Positions 56,522-64,000 of a DNA stretch of 64,000 nt are shown in pieces. Numbering within the stretch: position 1 is the first letter of the stretch; every line of letters starts with the position of its first letter. Source of the stretch: Pseudomonas akapageensis (GTDB lineage Bacteria; Pseudomonadota; Gammaproteobacteria; Pseudomonadales; Pseudomonadaceae); the NCBI RefSeq assembly GCF_011355085.1, contig NZ_VXCP01000037.1, forward strand, positions 1-64,000. The letters are read 5' to 3'. The notes beneath the pieces were generated by a model. It made no database searches. It had not been told where the DNA came from and saw only the letters and a program-made list of their open reading frames with translations. The translations under genes were made by a program, and so were the position numbers.

Positions 56522-57409
56522 TCAAAGTATGTAGACGAAAATAAACAACCCTACCCACACCACATCGACGAAGTGCCAATACCAGCTGGCAGCCTCGAAG
56601 CCGAAGTGCTCATCGTTATCGAAGTGCCCACTGAAGACCCGGGCCAGCATGACAATCAGAATCAGGGTACCGATGGTGACGTGGGCGCCGTGAAACCCGG
56701 TGAGCATGAAGAACGTCGCGCCATACACGCCTGAACCCATCGTCAGCCCCAGCTCCGTGTAGGCCTCGACATACTCATGCGCCTGCAACGTCAGAAACGC
56801 GATGCCCAGTGCAATGGTCAGGGCCAGCCAAAACTTGAGCGCGCCCCGATGGCCTTTCCTCAAGGCATGGTGGGCGATGGTCACCGTGACGCTGGAGCTG
56901 ACCAGCAAGATGGTGTTGATCAACGGCAGGTGCCAGGGGTCGATCACCTCCTTGGGCGGAGGAAAGAGTTGTGGGTCCGGGGTGTTCAGCAATGGCCAGG
57001 CAAACTCGAAGTTCGGCCAGAGCATGTGCGCCACGCCTTTGGCCCCATCGCCGGAAAGCCATGGGCCGGACAGGTTGCGAACGTAGAAGAGGGCACCGAA
57101 AAAGGCGATGAAGAACATCACTTCGGAAAAGATGAACCAGGACATACCCCAACGAAAGGACTTGTTCAGTTGGTGGCTATAAAGGCCCGCGCGACTTTCC
57201 CTGATGACTGCGCCGAACCAGCCGAACATCATGTAGGCCACCAACAGTCCGCCGACGAAAAAAATCAGCGGGCCATGGGACTCCGGTCGACCCGCCTTCA
57301 GATCATTGAACCAGGTGCCCAGGCCGACCATCGTGATCAGCAGTGCGAAGGTGCCAATGATCGGCCACTTGCTTTGCGCCGGTACGTAATAGTGCTCGTG
57401 AGTTGCCAT
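56522..57409 (-). CDS. coxC: Cytochrome c oxidase subunit III
   Basis: This 295-residue membrane subunit has seven helices. Signatures are HYYVPAQSKWPIIGTF at the start, FFGALFYVRN (about 98-107), LLVSSSVTVTIAHHAL (about 162-177), GATFFMLTGFHGAHVTIG (about 229-246) and the final FEAASWYWHFVDVVWVGLFIFVYIL-type end. It stabilises the aa3 oxidase core and the proton uptake path. It follows the Cox11 gene with no gap and is convergent with the DUF2909 gene. Confidence 0.96.
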   Translation of the reverse strand: MATHEHYYVPAQSKWPIIGTFALLITMVGLGTWFNDLKAGRPESHGPLIFFVGGLLVAYMMFGWFGAVIRESRAGLYSHQLNKSFRWGMSWFIFSEVMFFIAFFGALFYVRNLSGPWLSGDGAKGVAHMLWPNFEFAWPLLNTPDPQLFPPPKEVIDPWHLPLINTILLVSSSVTVTIAHHALRKGHRGALKFWLALTIALGIAFLTLQAHEYVEAYTELGLTMGSGVYGATFFMLTGFHGAHVTIGTLILIVMLARVFSGHFDNDEHFGFEAASWYWHFVDVVWVGLFIFVYIL

Positions 57410-57979
57410 TTATTGTTCTCCTTTTGGCACTTGCCCATTGATCGAGGCCACGGGCGGTTGCCGAGCGGTGATATCGAACAGCGTGTACGCAAGCGTCAGG
57501 TGCTTCACATCCGCGGGCAGGTCACGATCGACGATAAAACGCACCGGCATCTCGATCCGCTCGCCGGGCTGCAGCACCTGCTGGCTGAAGCAAAAACATT
57601 CGGTCTTGTGGAAATACGCCGCCGCCTCGGCAGGCGAAATGCTCGGGATCGCCTGGGCCGTCATCGGGTGATCGCTCGGGTTGTGGGCCACGAAGATCAT
57701 CTCGTTGACGGCGCCCGGGTGAACGTCAATCTCATCGGCCTTGGAATAGAAGTCCCAGACCATGTCGATGTTATTGGTCGACAGGAACTGCACGCGCACC
57801 TTGCGGGTCGGGTCCGTGACCTGACTGCCCTCATATTGGCCACCGGTCTTGCCATTGATACCGAAGGCCTTGCACATGACGTCATAAAGCGGCACCAGGG
57901 CGAAACCAAAGGCAAACATGACCACTGCCAGCATCAGCAGGCGCTTGACCAGACGTTTGATCGAAATGGTTTCGCTCAT
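57410..57979 (-). CDS. ctaG: Cytochrome c oxidase assembly protein CtaG/Cox11
   Basis: This 189-residue copper chaperone inserts CuB into subunit I. It has one N-terminal helix (LLMLAVVMFAFGFALVPLYDVMC, about 12-34) and a beta-rich periplasmic domain. The copper-binding CFCFSQQVL is at about 128-136, and another conserved Cys is in DVMCKAFG. The start is ATG 57979; a longer frame upstream lacks support. It lies between subunit I and subunit III in the leftward operon. Confidence 0.93.
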   Translation of the reverse strand: MSETISIKRLVKRLLMLAVVMFAFGFALVPLYDVMCKAFGINGKTGGQYEGSQVTDPTRKVRVQFLSTNNIDMVWDFYSKADEIDVHPGAVNEMIFVAHNPSDHPMTAQAIPSISPAEAAAYFHKTECFCFSQQVLQPGERIEMPVRFIVDRDLPADVKHLTLAYTLFDITARQPPVASINGQVPKGEQ

Positions 57980-58009
57980 CGGCTCAGCCCTCGAACATCG
58001 CACTGCGGT

Positions 58010-59596
58010 TCATTTCACCTCCGGCGGAGTAACGAAGGTGTGGTACGGCGCAGGTGAGGGCACGGTCCACTCCAGCCCTTCGGCGCCATCCCAGGGCTTG
58101 GCGGGGGCAGGCTCGCCACCACGGATGCACTTGATGACGATGAACAGGAAGAAGATTTGCGTTGCGCCGAAGATGAATGCGCCGATCGACGACACCATGT
58201 TGAAGTCAGCGAATTGCAGGTTGTAGTCCGGCACCCGCCGTGGCATCCCGGCCAGCCCGACGAAGTGCATCGGGAAAAACGCCATGTTCATGCCGATGAA
58301 CGAGAGCCAGAAGTGCAGCTTGCCCAGGGTTTCGTCATACATATGCCCGGTCCATTTCGGCAGCCAGTAATAGGCTGAGGCGAAGATCCCGAAAATCGCC
58401 CCCGGCACCAGCACATAGTGGAAATGCGCCACCACGAAATAGGTGTCGTGGTACTGGAAATCCGCCGGTGCAATGGCCAGCATCAGCCCGGAAAAACCGC
58501 CGATGGTGAACAGAATCACGAAAGCCACAGCAAACAGCATGGGCGTCTCGAAGGTCAGCGAGCCTTCCCACATGGTGCTGACCCAGTTGAACACCTTCAC
58601 CCCGGTGGGCACTGCAATCAGCATGGTCGCGTACATGAAAAACAGCTCGCCAACCACTGGAATGCCGACCACAAACATGTGGTGCGCCCAGACGATGAAC
58701 GAGAGGAAGGCGATACTGGCCGTGGCGTAGACCATCGAGGTATAGCCGAACAGCGGCTTGCGCGAAAACGCCGGGATAATCGAACTGACCGCGCCGAACG
58801 CCGGCAGGATCATGATGTACACCTCGGGGTGCCCGAAGAACCAGAACACATGCTGGAACAACACCGGGTCACCGCCACCGGCGGCACTGAAGAAGCTGGT
58901 GCCGAAGTGGATGTCCATCAGCATCATGGTCACGCAACCGGCCAGCACCGGCATCACCGCGATCAGCAGGAAAGCGGTGATCAGCCAGGTCCAGACGAAC
59001 AGCGGCATCTTCATCAGGGTCATGCCAGGGGCACGCAGGTTGAGGATGGTGGCGATCACGTTGATCGCGCCCATGATCGAACTGATACCCATCATGTGGA
59101 TGGCAAAGATGAAGAAGGTCACGCTCTCGGGTGCATAGGTGGTCGATAGCGGCGCATAGAAGGTCCAGCCGAAGTTCGGCCCGCCGCCTGCGGTGAACAA
59201 GGTCGATACCAGCATCGCGAATGCCGCGGGCAACAGCCAGAAACTGAAGTTGTTCAAACGTGGCAGGGCCATGTCCGGCGCGCCGATCATCAGCGGGATC
59301 ATCCAGTTGGCCAGGCCGACGAATGCCGGCATGACCGCACCGAACACCATGATCAGGCCGTGCATGGTGGTCATCTGGTTGAAGAACGCAGGCTCGACGA
59401 TCTGCAATCCGGGCTGGAACAGCTCGGCGCGGATCACCATGGCGAACGAGCCGCCCAGCAGGAACATCGTGAAGCTGAACCACAGGTACATCGTGCCGAT
59501 GTCTTTATGGTTTGTGGTCAGCACCCAACGCATCAGGCCCTTGGCTGGGCCATGGTCATGCTCGTGGCCGGCATGGTCATCGATGACTGCACTCAT
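58010..59596 (-). CDS. coxA: Cytochrome c oxidase subunit I
   Basis: This 528-residue catalytic subunit has 12 helices. Heme a and a3/CuB ligands are visible: MHGLIMVFG (about 88-96), the crosslinked His-Tyr segment FFGHPEVYIMILP (about 263-275), WAHHMFVVG with two CuB histidines (about 313-321) and DTYFVVAHFHYVLV (about 395-408). Together with subunits II and III it reduces oxygen to water and pumps protons. I choose ATG 59596 (CAGGAG upstream) over a frame starting at 59662 that would overlap subunit II. Confidence 0.96.
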   Translation of the reverse strand: MSAVIDDHAGHEHDHGPAKGLMRWVLTTNHKDIGTMYLWFSFTMFLLGGSFAMVIRAELFQPGLQIVEPAFFNQMTTMHGLIMVFGAVMPAFVGLANWMIPLMIGAPDMALPRLNNFSFWLLPAAFAMLVSTLFTAGGGPNFGWTFYAPLSTTYAPESVTFFIFAIHMMGISSIMGAINVIATILNLRAPGMTLMKMPLFVWTWLITAFLLIAVMPVLAGCVTMMLMDIHFGTSFFSAAGGGDPVLFQHVFWFFGHPEVYIMILPAFGAVSSIIPAFSRKPLFGYTSMVYATASIAFLSFIVWAHHMFVVGIPVVGELFFMYATMLIAVPTGVKVFNWVSTMWEGSLTFETPMLFAVAFVILFTIGGFSGLMLAIAPADFQYHDTYFVVAHFHYVLVPGAIFGIFASAYYWLPKWTGHMYDETLGKLHFWLSFIGMNMAFFPMHFVGLAGMPRRVPDYNLQFADFNMVSSIGAFIFGATQIFFLFIVIKCIRGGEPAPAKPWDGAEGLEWTVPSPAPYHTFVTPPEVK

Positions 59597-59658
59597 GTAC
59601 TGACTCCTGCCAACCGCTGGGCTTGGGGGCTCATTGTGAGAGGGTGTGATGGGCCGGT

Positions 59659-60786
59659 TCATTTGCTTTCTCCCTGCTTCAGCGCCAGCACGTCTTTAGG
59701 CGTGACCATGTCGCCCTTGTTGTTGCCCCAGGCGTTGCGTTCATAGGTCACGACAGCCGCGATATCGACTTCCGAAAGCTGCTTGCCGAACGCTGCCATG
59801 GCGGTTCCGGGCTTGCCGAAGTAGACGCGGTGCAGGTGATCCTCCTTGGGCCCCGTTGCGATAGGCGAACCCTTGAGGGCCGGGAACATCGGCGGCAAGC
59901 CCTGGCCTTCAGCCTGGTGACAGGCTACGCAGGTGGTGTGATAGACCTTGTCACCGCGCTCGACCAGTTCCTGGAGCGTCCATTCCTTGCTGGTCAACTC
60001 CTTGAGCTTGGCGCTCTCGGCCTTGCGCTCGGCCAGCCAGGTTTCGAAGTCCGCCTTGGACTTGACCTCGGCCACGATGGGCATGAAGCCGTGGTCCTTG
60101 CCGCACAACTCCGCGCACTGGCCACGGTAGAGACCGGGTTTTTCGATGCGGGTCCAGGCTTCGTTGATGAACCCCGGAATGGCGTCACGCTTGACTGCGA
60201 ACGCCGGCACCCACCAGGAGTGAATGACGTCGGCTGACGTCACCAGGAAGCGAACCTTGGCGCCCACAGGCAACACCAGTGGCTGGTCCACTTCGAGCAG
60301 GTAATGCTCGCCTTTCGGGGCCTGGTTGTGGATTTGCTCGGTGGGCGTGGCCAGGTTGCTGAAGAACTCGACGTCCTGGCCCAGGTACTTGTAATGCCAC
60401 TTCCATTGATAGCCGGTGACCTGGATGTCCAGGTCCGACTCGCTGGCATCGTAGATATTGATCAGCGTTTTGGTCGCCGGAATGGCCATCGCGATCAGGA
60501 TCAGTAACGGCACGACGGTCCAGAGCGTCTCCACCGTGGTGCTTTCGTGAAAGCGGGCGGCCTCCTGTCCAGTGGAGCGGCGGTGCAGAATCATTGACCA
60601 GAACATGGCACCGAAGACCACGATACCGATAACCACACAGATCACGAAAATGATCATGTGCAGATCGAATACCGCGTTGCTGACTTCAGTCGCCCCTGGC
60701 GCCATATTCATGGTCCAGGCGGCCTGCGCCTGACCGAATATTGACCACAACAGGAGGCCCATCCAGACATGTGGATGTCGCATCAT
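59659..60786 (-). CDS. coxB: Cytochrome c oxidase subunit II with fused cytochrome c domain
   Basis: This 375-residue protein has a signal/first helix, two membrane helices (about 41-62 and 91-110) and a periplasmic cupredoxin domain with CuA ligands in CAELCGKDHGFM (about 216-227) and SWWVPAFAVK. A C-terminal heme domain with CVACHQ (about 290-295) and the ligand region GTAMAAFGKQ makes it a caa3-style subunit that takes electrons from periplasmic cytochromes. The start may be either of two adjacent ATGs (60786 or 60783). It opens the leftward oxidase operon. Confidence 0.95.
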   Translation of the reverse strand: MMRHPHVWMGLLLWSIFGQAQAAWTMNMAPGATEVSNAVFDLHMIIFVICVVIGIVVFGAMFWSMILHRRSTGQEAARFHESTTVETLWTVVPLLILIAMAIPATKTLINIYDASESDLDIQVTGYQWKWHYKYLGQDVEFFSNLATPTEQIHNQAPKGEHYLLEVDQPLVLPVGAKVRFLVTSADVIHSWWVPAFAVKRDAIPGFINEAWTRIEKPGLYRGQCAELCGKDHGFMPIVAEVKSKADFETWLAERKAESAKLKELTSKEWTLQELVERGDKVYHTTCVACHQAEGQGLPPMFPALKGSPIATGPKEDHLHRVYFGKPGTAMAAFGKQLSEVDIAAVVTYERNAWGNNKGDMVTPKDVLALKQGESK

Positions 60787-61155
60787 TGCGGGTTCCCCTT
60801 ATAGTTCTTTTTATCCCGCCGGCTTTCACCTGCGGCTAAGGGAGCGGCTGTCAAGACTGCAAACTTCAACTGCCGAGCCCCTGCTGCGGGTGCAGTCAGG
60901 CGTCATCAGCTAGCTCTCAACAACCCGAGTATAGACAGCGACTCGGACCACGCAACGCGACACAGGAAAACTAATGGCCAGGCTCAAGCCACGCGCTTGA
61001 GCCCCCGGTTCACATGGGCTGGATGCCAATGATGGCATTTAGATATAACCCGTCCATCTAACCATTAACGAATTATGACAAAAGAATCTTAGCAATCTTC
61101 CAAAGCAAGCTACCTTATGTCTTCCGTTCGTTATTGCCCTACCTCTGGAGACTTC
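60787..61155. other. 369-bp divergent promoter region of the oxidase operon
   Basis: No gene is present. A perfect hairpin, GGCTCAAGC (60981-60989) with GCTTGAGCC (60995-61003), lies near the middle without a U tract on either side. The right part (61040-61130) is AT-rich and should hold the promoter of the plus-strand gene at 61156. I could not place clear hexamers for the cox operon. Confidence 0.5.
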
Positions 61156-61794
61156 ATGAACACCGCCGCATTGCGCGAGCAGATCCAACAAGCCCATCAA
61201 CATGAGGCCAAAACCGGCCAACTGACAAAACAGCTTGAGCAACAATTGCCCCACCTGCACCCTGCCATCCAGCTACCCGAAGGCGACGCCCAGGGTGTGC
61301 TGACGCGTTTCGTGGCTGCCTATATCGATCAGGTACCCGATCTTCTGGACGCAGCCAATGAAGTTGCGCGCGAGGCGGGTATCGAATCGCAGATCAAACC
61401 GGTACTGAAAATCGCCGAAGAGTATTTCATCGCTCCACCGAAGATCATGGACGGACATGTCGGACTGGACTGCCTGCTCGATGAAGCCTACCTGGCCCAT
61501 CGACTGGTCGAAGAAGTGAATGACCTCTACATCAAGCATTTCCAGCAACCCCTGATCCCGCTGGACACCACCGTGGCCAACCTCATCGCCCACCAGCTGA
61601 TCGGCGAAGAATTCGCCAACCAACTGGATGAAGTGGTGCACCACTCGGTGGACAACATGCTCAATGACGAGAGCTTTGCCCTGGAATCGGTCGAAGCCTA
61701 CCGTGAGACACTCAGCAGTCCTGACACGGGCGCCGCCTGGAAGCGCTGGCCCTGCCTGTCCCGCCAATTGGGTGTAGAGCTGGAGCTCAAGTAA
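61156..61794 (+). CDS. Conserved hypothetical protein next to the oxidase cluster
   Basis: This 212-residue soluble, mostly helical and acidic protein is one I do not recognise by domain. It begins MNTAALREQIQQAHQHEAK and has a Gln/His-rich first 40 residues, then QGVLTRFVAAYIDQVPDLLDAA and IKPVLKIAEEYF. HHSVDNMLNDESFALESVEAYRE lies near the end. GGAG seven bases before ATG 61156 decides the start. It lies between the oxidase operon (divergent) and carbonic anhydrase (convergent), a place kept in Pseudomonas. No signal peptide or membrane helix is seen. Confidence 0.75.
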   Translation: MNTAALREQIQQAHQHEAKTGQLTKQLEQQLPHLHPAIQLPEGDAQGVLTRFVAAYIDQVPDLLDAANEVAREAGIESQIKPVLKIAEEYFIAPPKIMDGHVGLDCLLDEAYLAHRLVEEVNDLYIKHFQQPLIPLDTTVANLIAHQLIGEEFANQLDEVVHHSVDNMLNDESFALESVEAYRETLSSPDTGAAWKRWPCLSRQLGVELELK

Positions 61795-61844
61795 CCCAAT
61801 TCACTCTCACGCACTCGGCCCGCGAACGGGCCGATGTGTGCATG

Positions 61845-62564
61845 CTAGAAGCGCCCCTTGGGTGTGGCGCAGGGGATTGGATGGCTGCCATCGAGCGGCA
61901 GAAAACAATCCTGCTCGGCATCGTAGGCCCTGATTTCACTGCTCTCGATACTGTAGATCCAGCCATGAATGAACAGTTGCCCACTGGCCATGCGCGAAGC
62001 CACCGAAGGGTGCGTGCGCAAGTGTTGCAACTGAGCGATCACGTTTTCCTCGGTCAGCACCTGCATGCTTTCGTGCTCATTGGCACAGTGGCAGTTTTCC
62101 TGCACCACGGTCCTGGCCACCTCGGCATGGCGCAGCCAGGCTTTTACCGTCGGCATCTTCTCCAGGCTCTCGGGGTTCAGCACCGCCCGCATGGCGCCGC
62201 AGTCCGAATGCCCGCAGACAATGATGTGATGCACGCCCAGGGCCAGGATCGCGTACTCGATGGCTGTGGAAACCCCACCGTTCATTTGCCCGTAGGGTGG
62301 CACCACGTTGCCCACGTTACGGGTTACGAACAGATCGCCCGGGGAACTATGGGTAATCAATTCGGGCACGATGCGCGAATCGGCGCAGGTAATGAACATC
62401 GCCCGGGGCCGCTGGGCCGTCGCCAGCTTCTTGAACAGTTCTTCCTTCTGGGGGAAGACTTCGTGATGAAAATGCAAAAAGCCGTCAACAATGGTTTTTA
62501 ACGCTTGTTCAGCACTTTCGGCTTCTGGCACCGGTTCTGTCGCAGAGGGCTTCTTATCGGGCAT
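61845..62564 (-). CDS. Beta-class carbonic anhydrase
   Basis: This 239-residue enzyme interconverts CO2 and bicarbonate. Zinc ligands are visible in MFITCADSRIVPE (Cys-x-Asp-x-Arg, about 57-61) and VCGHSDCGAM (His and Cys, about 117-121). Substrate-side motifs are TRNVGNVVPPYG and GGVSTAIEYAI. An N-terminal stretch of about 20 residues (KPSATEPVPEAESAEQ) is low complexity, without signal-peptide features, so the protein is cytoplasmic. It is the homologue of one of the P. aeruginosa carbonic anhydrases (PA0102 position). Confidence 0.93.
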   Translation of the reverse strand: MPDKKPSATEPVPEAESAEQALKTIVDGFLHFHHEVFPQKEELFKKLATAQRPRAMFITCADSRIVPELITHSSPGDLFVTRNVGNVVPPYGQMNGGVSTAIEYAILALGVHHIIVCGHSDCGAMRAVLNPESLEKMPTVKAWLRHAEVARTVVQENCHCANEHESMQVLTEENVIAQLQHLRTHPSVASRMASGQLFIHGWIYSIESSEIRAYDAEQDCFLPLDGSHPIPCATPKGRF

Positions 62565-62652
62565 GGTTCATCCTCGTTGCGGCTCTAAAGAATATTCCCA
62601 TTTTACCGGGTTCATGGTTCATGTATCGCATGTCATTGCGATGACATCCAGA

Positions 62653-63705
62653 TTACAACAAGGACATCTGCCCCCCAGGCGGACAAAACGCACTGCAATC
62701 CAGTTGATAGCCCTCGCGCCGATTCATCCCCAGGCGCTTGATCGCCACGGCAAAACGTTGAGCCAACAGATCGGCGAATACGCCTTCACCGCGCATGCGT
62801 GCACCGAAACGACTGTCATACAACTCGCCACCCCGGCTTTGCCTGACCAAGCTAAGCACATGCGCGGCACGTTGCGGGTAATGAGCCTGCAACCACTCCT
62901 CGAAAAGAGGTGCGACCTCCAGCGGCAAGCGAAGCAGCATGTAGGCGGCGCTCAACGCCCCGGCGGCCTTGGCTTCGCTGAGCAGGTTTTCCAGTTCGCT
63001 GTCGTTGATCATCGGAATCATGGGCGAACACAACACCCCGACCGGGATGCCTGCCTCACGCATGACCCGGATCGCCCGCAGCCTGGCCTTGGGTGCAGCG
63101 GCGCGCGGTTCCATGATGCGCTTGAGTTCGTCATCGAGGGTGGTCAGGCTGATCATCACCGCCACCAGCCGTTGTTGCGCCAGCTCTGCGAGCAGGTCGA
63201 GGTCGCGCAGGATCAGTGAGCCCTTGGTCACGATAGTCACAGGATGGCGGTAGCGCAGCAGCACTTCCAGCAGGCGCCGGGTCAGCTTTTGCTCTCGCTC
63301 GATGGGTTGATAGGGGTCGGTATTCGAGCCGAGATTGATGGGTGCACAAACATACCCGGGCCTGGACAGTTGCTGTTCCAGCACCGCTGCCGCGTTGGTC
63401 TTGGCGATCAGCTTCGTCTCGAAGTCGAGCCCGGGCGACATGTCCCAATAGGCATGACTGGGCCGCGCATAGCAGTAGATGCAGCCGTGCTCACACCCTC
63501 GATAGGGATTGATCGAGCGATCGAAGGGCAGGTCCGGCGAGTTGTTGCGGGTGATGATGGTCCTGGCCGTCTCGACCCGGATCTCGGTGCCTTGGGTCAG
63601 CGGCACTTCCTGGTACCAGCCATCGTCCTCGGCCACTGAGTGGCTCGGGGCGAAGCGGTTATGTGGATTGGTCGCGGTGCCACGGCCGCGGGGAGGCAAG
63701 GGCAT
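62653..63705 (-). CDS. PA0069-family radical SAM protein (SplB-like)
   Basis: This 350-residue radical SAM protein has its iron-sulfur motif in INPYRGCEHGCIYCYARP (CxxxCxxC, about 73-80), a partial TIM barrel with INLGSNTDPYQPIEREQKLTR, and VLCSPMIPMINDSE. The C-terminus is QLDCSAFCPPGG. It is related to spore photoproduct lyase-like and Rv2578c-type proteins. The substrate is unknown, but a LexA box just upstream ties it to DNA damage. I choose ATG 63705; the longer frame reads back through the LexA site. Confidence 0.88.
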   Translation of the reverse strand: MPLPPRGRGTATNPHNRFAPSHSVAEDDGWYQEVPLTQGTEIRVETARTIITRNNSPDLPFDRSINPYRGCEHGCIYCYARPSHAYWDMSPGLDFETKLIAKTNAAAVLEQQLSRPGYVCAPINLGSNTDPYQPIEREQKLTRRLLEVLLRYRHPVTIVTKGSLILRDLDLLAELAQQRLVAVMISLTTLDDELKRIMEPRAAAPKARLRAIRVMREAGIPVGVLCSPMIPMINDSELENLLSEAKAAGALSAAYMLLRLPLEVAPLFEEWLQAHYPQRAAHVLSLVRQSRGGELYDSRFGARMRGEGVFADLLAQRFAVAIKRLGMNRREGYQLDCSAFCPPGGQMSLL

Positions 63706-63727
63706 AATCACGAGAGCACCTCGGATA

Positions 63728-63743
63728 CTGGTTTTATATACAG
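63728..63743. promoter_or_regulatory. LexA box before the radical SAM gene
   Basis: CTG-N10-CAG with an AT-rich centre (GTTTTATATA), inside a larger palindrome (CGGATACTG at 63722-63730 with CAGTATCCG at 63741-63749). It matches the gammaproteobacterial LexA consensus and lies 23-38 bases before the start codon. I recall the P. aeruginosa orthologue PA0069 as a member of the LexA regulon, which agrees. Confidence 0.85.
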
Positions 63744-63797
63744 TATCCGGGTGCCGCATGATTGACCAGCGCCGTTAGGCAGAAAGCCAGGTCGGTA

Positions 63798-64000
63798 TTA
63801 CTGGTCGTCGGGCTTTTTCAGCTTCGGATTCGGGAAGAACTGCACCGTCTGCACCTTGGGGTTGGCCACTTTGGGTGCTATCACGTTGACCCGAGTGCCC
63901 AACTCCTTGGGTACCGACAGACCCTGCTCATTGAGGGTGTCGGCATAGCCACAGGCCACACATTCACGGTGCGGGACGTCGTTCTCGCTCCACATCATCA
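63798..64000 (-). CDS. YheV-like zinc-ribbon protein, C-terminal part (cut by window edge)
   Basis: Only the last 66 or so residues are inside the window; the gene continues past position 64000. Visible are MMWSENDVPHRECVACGYAD, the second half of a CxxC zinc ribbon, then a Pro/Val/Lys-rich tail ending KLKKPDDQ. This fits the Pseudomonas form of YheV (DUF2387), a putative metal-binding protein usually found near the oligopeptidase gene prlC. The first CxxC should lie just outside. Function unknown. Confidence 0.7.
   Translation of the reverse strand, partial: MMWSENDVPHRECVACGYADTLNEQGLSVPKELGTRVNVIAPKVANPKVQTVQFFPNPKLKKPDDQ

Noticed and set aside
1..64000. Mobile elements, prophage, CRISPR arrays, defence islands, secondary-metabolite clusters
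   Set aside because: I found no transposase, integrase, Cas, restriction, phage or synthase genes and no repeat-spacer array. The order of the genes is the conserved Pseudomonas core order almost throughout.

Overview
The window is chromosomal DNA from a Pseudomonas, most likely of the P. fluorescens / P. putida group. The basis is gene order and protein identity: algB-kinB, ampDh2, dgcH, dsbA, cytochromes c4/c5, engB-polA, znuA/zur-znuCB, katE, metNIQ and the aa3 oxidase cluster follow the order I know from Pseudomonas, and the repeats are of the Pseudomonas REP type. Nearly every stretch is dense, high-GC core genome. I see no prophage, insertion sequence, integron, CRISPR array, tRNA or secretion island.

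Layout. 1-280: a strong leftward promoter that looks like a ribosomal RNA P1, with the operon itself beyond the left edge. 282-3759: glutarate/glutaryl-CoA catabolism (CoA-transferase, glutaryl-CoA dehydrogenase, divergent LysR regulator) with a repeated operator-like motif. 4188-8781: transhydrogenase pntAA-pntAB-pntB and an acetyl/succinyl-CoA transferase. 9101-12785: poorly understood small proteins, namely two DUF1127 genes, three DUF2388 genes (one internally deleted) and a DUF4105 protein. 12782-17735: a GFA-type protein with a palindromic operator, a CitMHS citrate transporter with a possible Crc/Hfq leader, a TerC protein and a Na/Pi cotransporter. 17818-23888: a membrane-anchored M16 peptidase, a DUF5924/DUF2914 protein and a four-gene Mce/Mla-type lipid ABC transporter. 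23870-27458: a fused SpmA-SpmB protein, the glutamate transporter GltP and a DUF1328 protein.

27795-39120 is a surface-regulation stretch: AlgB/KinB, a CSS-motif EAL phosphodiesterase, the outer-membrane amidase AmpDh2, a GGDEF cyclase (DgcH), an EEP hydrolase, DsbA, two c-type cytochromes, EngB, and between engB and polA an unannotated small RNA that fits ErsA, with a sigma-22-type promoter and an intrinsic terminator. 39213-52327: polA, thrB, zinc uptake and its Zur regulator around one Zur box, a lipoprotein, catalase HPII and the methionine importer, with two REPIN repeats. 52343-60786: the aa3-type cytochrome oxidase (subunits I-III, Cox11, SURF1, heme A synthesis, SCO1), read leftwards. 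60787-64000: a conserved unknown, a beta-carbonic anhydrase, a radical SAM protein with a LexA box, and the C-terminal part of a YheV-like protein.

I did not find a clearly new multi-gene system. The leads most worth following are non-coding or small: the ErsA-like RNA and its promoter, the LexA box before the radical SAM gene, the GcdR-like repeats, the shared motifs before the two DUF1127 genes, the DUF2388/DUF4105 cluster with its deleted paralogue, the palindrome before the GFA gene, and the citrate-transporter leader.
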